Below are positions 1 through 11,275 of a stretch of DNA of 42,413 nt, piece by piece. The stretch spans positions 1 to 42,413 of the forward strand of contig JAFTLQ010000033.1 in assembly GCA_017455905.1 (NCBI GenBank), read 5' to 3'. Position 1 is the first letter of the stretch. Every line of letters starts with the position of its first letter. The translations under genes were made by a program, and so were the position numbers. The notes under the pieces were generated by a model. That model was not told where the DNA came from, searched no databases, and worked only from the letters and a program-made list of their open reading frames with translations. This stretch comes from Clostridia bacterium. GTDB lineage: Bacteria > Bacillota > Clostridia > Oscillospirales > CAG-272.

Positions 1-42
1 TAAACATCTATAGCCGTTTTGATAGCTTAAATTTTATTATTT

Positions 43-135
43 ACAAAGGGGCGGGTTCCTCGCTTCGCTCGGATAAACAAACTGGGCAAAGCTAAAGCTT
101 TTTGGAACCACCAGCAGTGCTGGTGGTTTTCAGGA
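43..135. repeat. Palindrome-rich intergenic element, possible dispersed repeat
   Basis: Non-coding stretch beyond the mrp terminator. It contains two nested inverted repeats: six-base arms AAAGCT/AGCTTT at 88-101, and 11-base arms at 106-116 and 118-128 around a single base, followed by four T. The dense small palindromes and the lack of a plausible gene suggest a REP/MITE-like dispersed element. I recall similar GGAACCACCAGC-type palindromes from other Clostridia, but a second copy is not present in this window, so repetition is inference. Confidence 0.4.
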
Positions 136-138
136 TAC

Positions 139-181
139 AAAGAAACAGCGACAGGCCGTGACGGACTGTCGCTGTTTCTTT
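139..181 (-). terminator. Intrinsic terminator after mrp
   Basis: Perfect 15-bp inverted repeat (140-154 with 166-180) around an 11-nt loop. It lies 25 bases downstream of the mrp stop codon, and the minus-strand 3' arm ends in a T-rich stretch. It probably ends the cvpA-clp-mrp transcript. Confidence 0.85.
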
Positions 182-204
182 CATTTTTGTTATCCGCTTT
201 TTTA

Positions 205-1026
205 TCAGCCGAGAAGCGCTTCCAGACGGTCGGCCGCGCCTTCCAGGTAGTCTCCTTCAAACAGCTCGATCAAGCCCTTGTCGCACAGGGCGGGCAGAGC
301 GGGATCCAGAGGGAGCTTTGCCAGCACCTCGGTGCCGTGCTTTTCCGCCAGCGCATCGATGTGGCTATCGCCAAACATCGATATGTGCTTGCCGCAATCG
401 GGGCACGTAATGTAGCTGTAGTTTTCTACAAGACCAAGGGTACGGATGTCCATAAGATCGGCCATGTTAATCGCCTTGTCAACGATCATAGAGACCAGCT
501 CCTGCGGCGAGCTGACGATGACGATACCGTCAATGGGAAGGCTTTGAAATACCGTCAGCGGCACGTCACCCGTTCCGGGAGGCATATCGACGAACATATA
601 ATCGACCTCATCCCACACGACCTCCGACCAGAACTGCTTGACGGTTCCGGCGATCACCGGGCCGCGCCAGACGACGGGCTTGCTCTCCTCATCCATAAGA
701 AGATTAATGCTCATGACCTCAATGCCCGTCTTGGTCTTGGGCGGGATCATACCAAGCTCGTTCCCCTGCACGCATCCGCAGGGCAAGCCGAACAGGCGAG
801 GAATGGACGGGCCGGTGATATCGGCATCCAGGATGGCACAGGTATAGCCGCGGCGCTGCATGGTAACGGCCAACATGGAGGTGACCAGCGATTTACCGAC
901 GCCGCCCTTACCGCTGACGACGCCAATGATGTGTTTGACCTTGCTCGCTTGGTTCATCGGAGCCATCATCGACTCCTTGGAGCATTTGGATGAACACGTC
1001 GAGCAATCGTGAGTACATTCTGACAT
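205..1026 (-). CDS. mrp: Mrp/NBP35-family iron-sulfur cluster carrier ATPase
   Basis: 273 aa cytosolic P-loop protein of the Mrp/ApbC/NBP35 family, which bind and transfer [4Fe-4S] clusters to apoproteins using ATP. A Cys-rich N-terminus (C4, C8, C11, C15) resembles the N-terminal ferredoxin-like Cys motif of NBP35. The deviant Walker A GKGGVGKS is near residues 38-45, and the family CxxC (TCPDC) that binds the bridging cluster is in the C-terminal third. The ATG has AAAGGA about 8 nt upstream. It is the last gene of the cvpA-clp-mrp run, 35 nt after the Clp gene and directly before a strong terminator. A client is not evident locally, but the window encodes many Fe-S proteins in the hydrogenase operon. 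Family assignment is secure; exact clients are unknown. Confidence 0.93.
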   Translation of the reverse strand: MSECTHDCSTCSSKCSKESMMAPMNQASKVKHIIGVVSGKGGVGKSLVTSMLAVTMQRRGYTCAILDADITGPSIPRLFGLPCGCVQGNELGMIPPKTKTGIEVMSINLLMDEESKPVVWRGPVIAGTVKQFWSEVVWDEVDYMFVDMPPGTGDVPLTVFQSLPIDGIVIVSSPQELVSMIVDKAINMADLMDIRTLGLVENYSYITCPDCGKHISMFGDSHIDALAEKHGTEVLAKLPLDPALPALCDKGLIELFEGDYLEGAADRLEALLG

Positions 1027-1061
1027 GGATCTGTCCTTTCTATCTGTCTTTTTTCTGAGTC

Positions 1062-3344
<2,283 letters not shown>

Positions 3345-3394
3345 GGAATTACTTTCTCTTTTGTTTTTTTGCTTTACATTTTCAGATCATACGA

Positions 3395-4093
3395 TCAGAA
3401 GCTTAACAGAATGTCAAGCGGTGTGTATTCATTAAAGAATCGGTACAGGAAGCCCTCGCGTATACCGCTGACGAAAACCGATTCCGTCGCAGCACTCAGC
3501 CCGATGATGCACTCCGTAAGGGATACGACGCTCCACGCAATGACAACGGCAAACAAGAGGCTGAACACGACGCCGATGATGCGGTTGGCGATTCCCAGAA
3601 TACCGATATTAAAGATGGCGCCTATAAGAGCAACGACGATCCAAAGAAGGATGCGAGATACGATATAGATCCCGATGAAGGCAAACAGGATCGCTACCAC
3701 GTGTGCCACCGGCTCCGTCAAGGAACGAACGATGCTGCGGATAATGTCCGCCCCGCCGCTCTCGGCTACCTCTGTAATGTCGATATCAAACATGCCGGCC
3801 GCCATTTTCAGCAGCGTCGGAAGCTCCTCGCTCGCCGTCTGTGCGGTCATATCGGCGCATGCCTGCTGCAAATAGGACGTCAGGTGCTGTTCGATCGGGG
3901 CTTCCAGGAGCGGTTGGATCCATCCCTCGCCCACCGCCGTACAAAGCGAGAAGGCCAGGATCAGAGCAACGACCAGCTTGACGGGCTTTGCGACCGTACG
4001 AACGAAGCCGCGCTTCCAACCAAAGAAAATGCCGAGCAACAGGATCAAAACCAAAACGGCATCGGCCACAAAGCTATAAATCGAATAGGACAT
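3395..4093 (-). CDS. cvpA: CvpA family membrane protein
   Basis: 232 aa integral membrane protein. Hydrophobic segments lie near residues 10-27, 33-50, 130-160 and 165-200, with a soluble loop (about 55-125) between the second and third. This is the CvpA/colicin V production layout. The start MSYSIYSFVADAVLVLILLLG has a good GGAG ribosome binding site (GAAAGGAGATCGTGAT-ATG). The biochemical function of the family is not settled; homologs contribute to envelope homeostasis. It is first in a three-gene run with clpE and mrp, behind a perfect consensus promoter in the 82-nt gap after dnaE. Family assignment rests on topology and the N-terminal pattern. Confidence 0.8.
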   Translation of the reverse strand: MSYSIYSFVADAVLVLILLLGIFFGWKRGFVRTVAKPVKLVVALILAFSLCTAVGEGWIQPLLEAPIEQHLTSYLQQACADMTAQTASEELPTLLKMAAGMFDIDITEVAESGGADIIRSIVRSLTEPVAHVVAILFAFIGIYIVSRILLWIVVALIGAIFNIGILGIANRIIGVVFSLLFAVVIAWSVVSLTECIIGLSAATESVFVSGIREGFLYRFFNEYTPLDILLSF

Positions 4094-4142
4094 ATCACGA
4101 TCTCCTTTCGGGGAATGTACTTTATTTTTTTAAAACATATTT

Positions 4143-4171
4143 ATTATACATCAATCGCCTCGCGGTGTCAA
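4143..4171 (-). promoter_or_regulatory. Consensus sigma-A promoter for cvpA-clpE-mrp
   Basis: On the minus strand TTGACA (4166-4171) is followed by a 17-nt spacer and TATAAT (4143-4148): both hexamers match consensus exactly. It lies just after the dnaE stop codon and about 50 nt before cvpA, so this three-gene block can be transcribed independently of dnaE. Confidence 0.85.
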
Positions 4172-4175
4172 CCGC

Positions 4176-7100
4176 TTACGGTCGATAAACGACGCCGTCT
4201 CTTGTAAACAATGTGTAAAAACGCTCCAGCACACGATCAGACACTGCAATGCCCTGCTGCTTCATGACGCTGTATTTCTTGGTGGACATATCGAACAAAA
4301 CGATCTCACAGTCGCCCGGATGAAGAAGTGCCATACGGCTGATCGCCGCGATCCGCTTGTCCGTGCTGTCGGTCACCTTGATAAACAGTCGGCCGCCGTT
4401 CGACGTCGGCTTCGGCGTCGGCTCGTGTGCTTGTGCCGCCACGGTCGGCTCTTGATCGGAGCGATTTTCATCCAGCGGCTGGATATGTGACGCAAGCACC
4501 TTGGGCACTTCGCCCTCCTCCTCGGACAGCGTGCCGATCAGATAGATCGCCGCCTCCTCATGCAAATGCTCGTACACCTTGGCATACGTCTTCGGAAAGA
4601 CCAAGACCTCAAGCTCACCGAAGGTATCGTCCAGACGCAAAAACGCCATGGTCTGTCCGCCCTTGACCTCCTTGGTGCGTATGGAGGTCACGATGCCTCC
4701 GAGGCGCACCTCCGAATGATCGGTATATTTCGGTTGTGACGCCCCCTCCTTGAAGTCCTCAAGGATATTGGAGATGCGGTCGGTGCGAAGCGTGGACAGA
4801 TGCGCGGAATATCCGTCCAATAGATGTCCCGAGAAATACATACCCGAGCTTTCCTTTTCCAGCTGCAGAAGCTCACGCTTGCTGTATTCCTCGACCTTCG
4901 GATACACGTACGCTCGGACTCCCTCGCTTTTGGTTCCGACGGAAAACATATCCATCTGACCGGATACGTTGTTCCGCGCCTGCTGCTGTGCCTCGGCGAG
5001 CACGCTCTCGTAAACGAGCATAAGGGCGGCACGCGGTGTTCCGAGAGAATCAAACACACCGCTCTTGATCAAGGCCTCCAGCGTGCGCTTGTTCAGATCC
5101 GAGGACGCCATGCGCTCAACGAAATCGTCCATCGAACGGAAGGGACCGTTCTTGCGCTCCTGCATAACGGCATCGGCAAAGTGACGGCCAACGTTACGAA
5201 TGGCGAGCAGACCGTAGCGGATATGACCATCTGTGACGGCGAAATAGTCGCGGCTCTCGTTGATATCGGGACGCAGAACGCGCACGCCGCATTTGGCCGC
5301 ATCGGCAATATACGCACGCACCTTCTCCGTCTGATCAAGCACGCTCGTCAGAAGTGAGGCAAAAAACTCGGCGGGATAATGCGCTTTCAGATACGCGGTG
5401 CGATAGGTCAGGATGGCATATGCGGTCGCATGACTCTTGTTAAACGCGTATTTGGCAAAGCCGACCATCTCGTCGAACACCTCGTTGGCCGCGTCGCGGT
5501 CGATCCCGCGTGCCGTTGCACCGGCAAGGAAGTCATCGCGCTCCGCCATCATGACGTCCTCTTTCTTTTTGGCCATGGCGCGCCGCACGATATCGGCGCG
5601 GGCATAGGAATATCCCGCAAGGGTGCGGCAGATCTGCATGACCTGCTCCTGATAAACGATGCATCCGTAGGTCACGTCCAGGATGGGCGCCATCTCGGGG
5701 ATGCGGTAGCTCACCTGCTCGCGTCCGTGCTTGCGCTCAATAAATTTTTCGATCGAATCCATAGGTCCCGGACGGTACAGAGCCACACAGGCGATGATAT
5801 CGTCAATAACGGTGGGACACAGGCGCATGAGCACCTGCTTCATCCCGGCCGACTCCATCTGGAATACACCGTCGGTGCGCCCCTCTGCCAAGCAAGCAAA
5901 GGTGGCAGGATCATCGAGGGGCAGCTTGTCCACCGAAAAGGACGGCTCCCTTTCACGTATCATCGCTTGCGCATCGGAAATGACCGTCAGGTAACGCAGA
6001 CCAAGAAAGTCAAATTTGATCAGACCGAGCTTGGCATCGGTGTTCATATCAAACTGTGTAACAACGCCCGTTCCGCTGCTGGAAAGAGGCACGTAGGTAT
6101 ACGTCGGCTTCTCCGTGATCACGACACCCGCCGCGTGCGTTGACGCATGGCGCGGCATCCCCTCGAGGCGACGGCTGTAATCGATCAGCTTGCGTACCTC
6201 CGGGTCGGAATCATACAAGGCCTTCAGCTCTTTGTTCTTCAACGCCTCGTCAATGGTGATATTCAGCTCACGCGGGATCTTTTTTGCTATGCTGTCGACG
6301 CTCGCATAGGGCATGCCAAGAGCACGGCCGACGTTTCGGACAGCCGCTCGTGCAGCAAAGGTACCAAAGGTGACGATCTGTGCCACCTTGTCCTCGCCGT
6401 AGCGATGCTTGACGTAGTCGATCACTTCCTCGCGCCGATTATAACAGAAGTCGATGTCAAAATCCGGCATGGACACGCGCTCGGGATTAAGAAACCGCTC
6501 AAAAAGCAGATCAAAGACCAAAGGATCGACGTCGGTGATCCCAATGGCATACGCAACAAGGCTGCCCGCGCCCGAGCCACGGCCGGGACCAACGGGAATG
6601 CCGTGCGACTTGGCATACGATACAAAATCGCTGACGATCAGGAAATACGGGCAAAAGCCCATCGTATCAATAACGGACAGCTCGTAGCGCAGCCGCTTCT
6701 CATAATCCTCACGGCTGTGCTTGCGGCAATCGATGCGGTCGTCCCGCATCCTTTGCTCCAAGCCCGCCTCAGCATCGCGGATCAGCTGCTCCTTATGCGT
6801 CAGGTTGCCCGACGGCGTGAAGGTCGGAAAATGCAGTTGTCCGTACGAAAAGCCAAAGGTGCATTTTTCGGCTATACGGACGGTGTTCTCGACCGCACCC
6901 GGGTACATGGCAAATAGCTGCTCCATCTCGGCGGTGCTGCGGAAATAGTATTCGTCGGTAGAAAAGCCGAGGGCGGCGTCCTCGCCGACGACCGTACCCG
7001 TTTGCACACACACCAGCGTACGCTGAACGTCGGCATCCTCGGGCTCAAGATAATGGACGTCGTTGGTCGCCACAAGGGGAATGCCGTGCTTTTCCGCTAT

Positions 7101-7673
7101 GAGCTTCAGTCCGTAGGCGACCTTGCGCTCCTCGTCCATATGATGGTTCTGCACCTCAAGATAAAAGTCGTCCGCAAACAGCTCCTTCATCTGCAGCGCA
7201 CACGCCTCGGCCTCATGCATAGCACCGGCAAGGATGAGCGACGGGATCTGCCCGGAAAGGCACGCAGACAAGGCGATCAGCCCCTCGTGATGAGCACGCA
7301 GAAGCTCCATATCGATACGCGGCTTTTGATAAAAGCCCTCGATAAAGCTCATGGAAACGAGATAACAAAGATTGCGGTAGCCGATCTCATTTTTGCAAAG
7401 CAGGACCAGATGATAGCCCGATGCGTCGCGTCGGCCGTCCTTCGAAAATCGGGAGCGCGCGGCAACGTATACCTCGCACCCGATAATGGGATGAATGCCC
7501 TCCTTCGTCAAGGCATCGTAAAACTCCACCGCACCGTACATGACGCCATGGTCGGTGATAGCAACGGCACTCTGCCCTTCTTTTTTTGCCTTGGCGGCAA
7601 TCGACGATATACGGCAAGCACCGTCGAGCAAGCTGTATTCCGTATGCAGATGCAAATGCACAAACGAGCCCAT
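4176..7673 (-). CDS. dnaE: DNA polymerase III subunit alpha (DnaE)
   Basis: 1165 aa replicative polymerase catalytic subunit of the DnaE (not PolC) class. The N-terminal PHP domain begins with HLHTEYSLLDG and AITDHGVMYGA. The palm carries the catalytic PDFDIDF near residues 402-408. Fingers, tandem helix-hairpin-helix, an OB-fold (VRLGGIVTSIR...) near 960-1050 and a C-terminal domain follow. I place the start at ATG 7673 because AAAGGAGG sits 6 nt upstream; the in-frame GTG at 7691 overlaps that site and would add six residues. PolC usually does leading-strand synthesis in Clostridia and is not in the window. The gene follows whiA by 50 nt and precedes the cvpA promoter. No truncation: the length is normal for DnaE1-type enzymes. 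Confidence 0.97.
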   Translation of the reverse strand: MGSFVHLHLHTEYSLLDGACRISSIAAKAKKEGQSAVAITDHGVMYGAVEFYDALTKEGIHPIIGCEVYVAARSRFSKDGRRDASGYHLVLLCKNEIGYRNLCYLVSMSFIEGFYQKPRIDMELLRAHHEGLIALSACLSGQIPSLILAGAMHEAEACALQMKELFADDFYLEVQNHHMDEERKVAYGLKLIAEKHGIPLVATNDVHYLEPEDADVQRTLVCVQTGTVVGEDAALGFSTDEYYFRSTAEMEQLFAMYPGAVENTVRIAEKCTFGFSYGQLHFPTFTPSGNLTHKEQLIRDAEAGLEQRMRDDRIDCRKHSREDYEKRLRYELSVIDTMGFCPYFLIVSDFVSYAKSHGIPVGPGRGSGAGSLVAYAIGITDVDPLVFDLLFERFLNPERVSMPDFDIDFCYNRREEVIDYVKHRYGEDKVAQIVTFGTFAARAAVRNVGRALGMPYASVDSIAKKIPRELNITIDEALKNKELKALYDSDPEVRKLIDYSRRLEGMPRHASTHAAGVVITEKPTYTYVPLSSSGTGVVTQFDMNTDAKLGLIKFDFLGLRYLTVISDAQAMIREREPSFSVDKLPLDDPATFACLAEGRTDGVFQMESAGMKQVLMRLCPTVIDDIIACVALYRPGPMDSIEKFIERKHGREQVSYRIPEMAPILDVTYGCIVYQEQVMQICRTLAGYSYARADIVRRAMAKKKEDVMMAERDDFLAGATARGIDRDAANEVFDEMVGFAKYAFNKSHATAYAILTYRTAYLKAHYPAEFFASLLTSVLDQTEKVRAYIADAAKCGVRVLRPDINESRDYFAVTDGHIRYGLLAIRNVGRHFADAVMQERKNGPFRSMDDFVERMASSDLNKRTLEALIKSGVFDSLGTPRAALMLVYESVLAEAQQQARNNVSGQMDMFSVGTKSEGVRAYVYPKVEEYSKRELLQLEKESSGMYFSGHLLDGYSAHLSTLRTDRISNILEDFKEGASQPKYTDHSEVRLGGIVTSIRTKEVKGGQTMAFLRLDDTFGELEVLVFPKTYAKVYEHLHEEAAIYLIGTLSEEEGEVPKVLASHIQPLDENRSDQEPTVAAQAHEPTPKPTSNGGRLFIKVTDSTDKRIAAISRMALLHPGDCEIVLFDMSTKKYSVMKQQGIAVSDRVLERFYTLFTRDGVVYRP

Positions 7674-7723
7674 AAGGAGCCTCCTTTCCACAGATATATT
7701 TCACGCAGAGCTGCGCTGTATTA

Positions 7724-8611
7724 TTATTTTACCGACGTCTTCATCATCTCGTCACAAAACGCCATGATGCGCGAAAGTCGGTGCGATAGTCCCGATTTAG
7801 AAATCGGCGGAACCGATACAGCCGCCAGCTGGGAAAGCGACAAGTCGGGATACTGCAGACGCAAGCGCGCCGTGCTTTCCAGCTCGTCCGGAAGCGAGGA
7901 TAACAAATTGCTTCGCTCCAGCTGAGCGATGGCGCTGATCTGACGGCCGGATGCCGTCACCGCCTTGCCGATATTATTGGTCTCGCAATTGGCCACGCGG
8001 TTGGCGTTATTGCGGATATCGCTTTTGATCTTGGAATTCATCATGGTAAAGGCCGTTGCGTTCATACCGGCAAGAACGAAGAAATCCTCGATCGTCGTAC
8101 TGTTTTTCGTGTATAGCAGACACTCGTTCTCCTTGCGCGATATCTTCAGATAAATGCCCATGTTGCCAAGGGTCGTCCAAAAGATATCTGCACGGTTTCC
8201 GAGAGAAAATTCAAGGCAGTATTGCTTTGTCGGGTCGGATACCCGACCGCAAACAAGGAAAATGCCCTGCAGAAAGGCACTGCGACAGGAGGCACATTTC
8301 TGCGGGACGGACAGCGTACCGTCCATGAGAATATCACTGATCATTTGTGTCGCCGACGCGCTGGTAAAGGTCAACTCACGACAGCGACCGCCGGCGTGCG
8401 GTGTGGAAACGGCGGCATCTCTGCCAAAGAACTCATGGATCAGCCGTTTAGCCAAGGCGATCGCGTCCTCTCCGTCGATGCGCAGGCTGACCGCATCGTT
8501 CATCAGCTCGCCCTTGGCTGCCAGCATACCGTACAGCATGGACCGACGGCAGCAGGAATTTTTCGGAAGGGACTGGATCAGCCCCTGTTTTTGTTGCTTG
8601 GAAAATGACAT
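7724..8611 (-). CDS. whiA: DNA-binding protein WhiA
   Basis: 295 aa protein with the WhiA layout: N-terminal LAGLIDADG-like homing-endonuclease fold without nuclease function, and a C-terminal helix-turn-helix (LRLQYPDLSLSQLAAV, then SKSGLSHRLSRIMAF). WhiA is a conserved Gram-positive regulator linked to cell division, chromosome segregation and, in Streptomyces, sporulation. The start at ATG 8611 (MSFSKQQ) follows AAAGGAGGAG; the open frame continues upstream to 8896 but that part overlaps murB and has no family similarity. The gene overlaps the end of murB by 34 nt, suggesting coupled translation. The rapZ and yvcK genes that often sit between murB and whiA are absent here. Confidence 0.93.
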   Translation of the reverse strand: MSFSKQQKQGLIQSLPKNSCCRRSMLYGMLAAKGELMNDAVSLRIDGEDAIALAKRLIHEFFGRDAAVSTPHAGGRCRELTFTSASATQMISDILMDGTLSVPQKCASCRSAFLQGIFLVCGRVSDPTKQYCLEFSLGNRADIFWTTLGNMGIYLKISRKENECLLYTKNSTTIEDFFVLAGMNATAFTMMNSKIKSDIRNNANRVANCETNNIGKAVTASGRQISAIAQLERSNLLSSLPDELESTARLRLQYPDLSLSQLAAVSVPPISKSGLSHRLSRIMAFCDEMMKTSVK

Positions 8612-9516
8612 GCGCTCTCCTCCTTTGGCAATATGCAAATTTCGCATGAGGGATGTACGCCGTATTGCTCGGCCAAGCGGTGCTGTATATAATAGATCAG
8701 CGCACGCACGTCGCGAGCGCTCGCACCGCCCGTATTGATAATAAAGCCGGCGTGGCGCCGACTGACGGCCGCACCGCCAAAGGTCAGCCCCTTCAGGCCG
8801 GCGGCATCGATCCGCTCGGCCGCCGAGTGACCGTCGGGCAACCGTAAAAACACACTTCCGAGCGACGGCTCGGTCGGCTGATGCTCCCGTCGCCATTGTC
8901 GATCGGCGGCCTCGCGCTCCTGCATAGCCGCCTCGTCACGCTCGCGTGCCTGAAGGGTGGCCGACAGCAAGATCTGCCGCGTATGCTTAAGACGGCTGTC
9001 GCGGTACGAAAAGGCCATGTCGGCGGCTGAATAAAGGACGGTAGCCCGCGTGTCGGGATCGTAGACCTCGCACGTCAGGACGTATTCCGCCATATCGTGT
9101 CCGAAGGCGCCCGCGTTACCGCGCACGGCACCTCCGACCGTTCCGGGGATCGTCACAAGATACGCCGCTACGTCACGCCCCATACGCATAAAGCGATGCG
9201 CAAGCATCGTCAAGCGTACCCCTGCCTCCGCCGTTACGGACGAGCCGTGATCGGTCAGATGCGTCATGGAGCAGGTAGATACTAAGGGATAGGACAGCCG
9301 CCCGTCCGGCGGTAAGGTGTTGGTCATCGCACCGATGACGCGGTACGGTATCCCGTCGCCGTCCCACGCGCGCAAAAGTGCGGCAAGGGTCGCAGCGTCG
9401 GGCGGATAGGCAACGAGCGGTGCTGTGCCTCCGCACCGCATGGCGCAGATCGAGGACAGCGGAACGTCCGTTTGATAAGGAATATGGGCATCGATAAGAT
9501 AGCGGCGGTATGGCAA
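8578..9516 (-). CDS. murB: UDP-N-acetylenolpyruvoylglucosamine reductase MurB
   Basis: 312 aa cytosolic FAD enzyme that reduces UDP-GlcNAc-enolpyruvate to UDP-MurNAc with NADPH, the second committed step of peptidoglycan precursor synthesis. The FAD-binding core has GTVGGAVRGNAGAFG; the C-terminal domain has the catalytic-serine block (PSLGSVF), GLKGLTFGGAAVS and HAGFIINTGGASA. The only in-frame start before the stop of recN is TTG at 9516, with GGGAG 7 nt upstream; an ATG at 9523 is out of frame. It starts 18 nt after recN ends and its 3' end overlaps whiA. The use of TTG may keep expression moderate. Assignment is firm; the start is moderately sure. Confidence 0.93.
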   Translation of the reverse strand: MPYRRYLIDAHIPYQTDVPLSSICAMRCGGTAPLVAYPPDAATLAALLRAWDGDGIPYRVIGAMTNTLPPDGRLSYPLVSTCSMTHLTDHGSSVTAEAGVRLTMLAHRFMRMGRDVAAYLVTIPGTVGGAVRGNAGAFGHDMAEYVLTCEVYDPDTRATVLYSAADMAFSYRDSRLKHTRQILLSATLQARERDEAAMQEREAADRQWRREHQPTEPSLGSVFLRLPDGHSAAERIDAAGLKGLTFGGAAVSRRHAGFIINTGGASARDVRALIYYIQHRLAEQYGVHPSCEICILPKEESACHFPSNKNRG

Positions 9517-9534
9517 AGGGCATCTCCCGAACGG

Positions 9535-11250
9535 TTAATCTGTTGCAACGTCCTCCCACGTGGATGCATCGGCCGCGTGAAGCATATCGCGCGCCGCCTC
9601 CCGCTGTGCCGCGCTGACCCGAAGGCCACCGAGGATGCGCGAGAGCTCTTCGATGCGCCCCGCCTCGTCCAAGGAGCAAACACGCGTCTGCGTCCGTCCG
9701 TCCTCCTCGCCCTTTTTGATCAGATAGTGAGTCTCGGACAGCGACGCGATCTGCGCACTGTGTGTCACGCATATGACCTGCACCGTACGCGAAAGATCGC
9801 GCAGTCGCATACCGATCTTACGTGCCGTTTTACCCGAAACGCCCGCGTCGATCTCGTCAAAGATCAGCGTGGACACGCTTTGCTTGTCGGCCAACGCACA
9901 CGTAAGTGCCAGCATGATACGGGCAAGCTCACCGCCCGATGCGATCTTCGACATCGGCTGTGCATCGGCGCCGCTGTTGGCGCTGATATAAAACTCCACG
10001 CGATCGGTACCGTCGGGCAGAAGCACGACCTCTCCCCCACGGTGATCCTCCTTTAAGGAGGCGAAGAAGATGACCTTGGGCATATCGAGAAAGCGCAAGG
10101 TATCCTTGATCTGCGTTTCCAATCGCCGAGCGGCTTCGGTGCGTCGCTCGTGCAGGACGGCGGCGGCAGCCACGGCGGCGTCGTACGCCGCCTTTTTTTC
10201 TTTTTCAAGTGCAAAGATGCGCTCGTCCGCGTTCTCAAGAGAGGCAAGCTCCTCGGCGGCCGATGCACGGAAGGCCAGAACGTCGGACACCGTCAGGCCG
10301 TATTTGCGTTTCAGCTTGGATATGGCGTCCAGACGCGCCTCAATATCGTTGATATCGTCCTGTCCGTCCGCCTCCAGCTCCTCCTTGATGGCATAGACCT
10401 CCTCGGCGATATCGGATATCTGGTATACCATATCGCGCAAGCGCTCGCTGTATTCCGTACAGGATGGGATGACGTCCGTCAGCTGGGAAAGTGCGGTCGC
10501 ACTACGCTCCAGCAGGTAGGAGGCGCTTCCCTTTTCGCTTCCTTTAAGAGCGCGGAATACGAAGTCGGTATTCTTGAGGATACGCTCGCTGCTCTTCAGC
10601 TTGACTTTACGGTCGACCAGCTCCTCCTCCTCGCCCTCGTGCGGATCGACCGCATCGATATCGGCAATCTGATAGCGAAGCATCTCCATGCGCCGCTCGC
10701 GCTCGTTCAGCTTTTCAACCAGCGCACGGCCCTCGCGGCTTCGCTTCTCATATACCTCATAGTGTTCGCGATAGATCTTTAAATATTCTTCATTTTCGGC
10801 ATACGCATCAAGCAGCGGAAGATGAGTCGCGGGATCGGAAAGCGTGTGCGTATCGTGCTGACCGTGAATGTTGATCAGCGCAGGCATGACGGCGCGGAGC
10901 ACCGAAAGGCTGACGCTGCGTCCGTTCATACGCACCTGCGACGGACCCTCGCGCTGCAGTGTTCTCTGCACCAATATATTCCCTTCCTCGTCGGGATATA
11001 CGCCGCATGCGTCGAGTTTTTCGATAGCGGAGTCACGCAAGCCGCCAAACAGGCCGCTGACCATCGCGGCCGCCTCGCCCGTACGGATAAGCTCCTTTTC
11101 GGCCTTGGCGCCGAGCAGAAGCGAAATGCCGCCGATCATGACGGATTTACCCGCGCCGGTCTCACCCGTGAGCGCGGAAAATCCCTTGGAAAAATCGATG
11201 TCGGCACACTTGATGACGGCTAAATTTTCCACGTGCAATGAATACAGCAT
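9535..11250 (-). CDS. recN: DNA repair ATPase RecN
   Basis: 571 aa SMC-like protein that gathers broken DNA ends during recombinational double-strand break repair. The N-terminal P-loop is GETGAGKS (near residue 30). A long coiled-coil centre (about 160-360) follows, then the C-terminal ABC signature ASGGELARIMLAL and Walker B LIFDEIDAGVSG. Two in-frame ATGs occur (11256 and 11250); AAAGGAGA is only 1 nt from the first but 7 nt from the second, so I choose 11250 (MLYSLHVENLAVI). It follows argR by 25 nt, the usual argR-recN order of Firmicutes. Length is typical. Confidence 0.96.
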   Translation of the reverse strand: MLYSLHVENLAVIKCADIDFSKGFSALTGETGAGKSVMIGGISLLLGAKAEKELIRTGEAAAMVSGLFGGLRDSAIEKLDACGVYPDEEGNILVQRTLQREGPSQVRMNGRSVSLSVLRAVMPALINIHGQHDTHTLSDPATHLPLLDAYAENEEYLKIYREHYEVYEKRSREGRALVEKLNERERRMEMLRYQIADIDAVDPHEGEEEELVDRKVKLKSSERILKNTDFVFRALKGSEKGSASYLLERSATALSQLTDVIPSCTEYSERLRDMVYQISDIAEEVYAIKEELEADGQDDINDIEARLDAISKLKRKYGLTVSDVLAFRASAAEELASLENADERIFALEKEKKAAYDAAVAAAAVLHERRTEAARRLETQIKDTLRFLDMPKVIFFASLKEDHRGGEVVLLPDGTDRVEFYISANSGADAQPMSKIASGGELARIMLALTCALADKQSVSTLIFDEIDAGVSGKTARKIGMRLRDLSRTVQVICVTHSAQIASLSETHYLIKKGEEDGRTQTRVCSLDEAGRIEELSRILGGLRVSAAQREAARDMLHAADASTWEDVATD

Positions 11251-11275
11251 GGACATTCTCCTTTATGATGGGATG

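Noticed and set aside
27..260. 77-codon minus-strand frame at the left end
   Set aside because: It runs across the mrp terminator and the palindromic element; no ribosome binding site fits.
7674..7691. GTG start of dnaE at 7691
   Set aside because: It overlaps the ribosome binding site of ATG 7673, where the family N-terminus begins.
7689..7723. Terminator between whiA and dnaE
   Set aside because: A GCAG/CTGC repeat exists but the loop is too small and there is no T tract.
8612..8896. Upstream extension of whiA
   Set aside because: It would lie wholly inside murB; the ATG at 8611 has an excellent ribosome binding site and matches WhiA starts.
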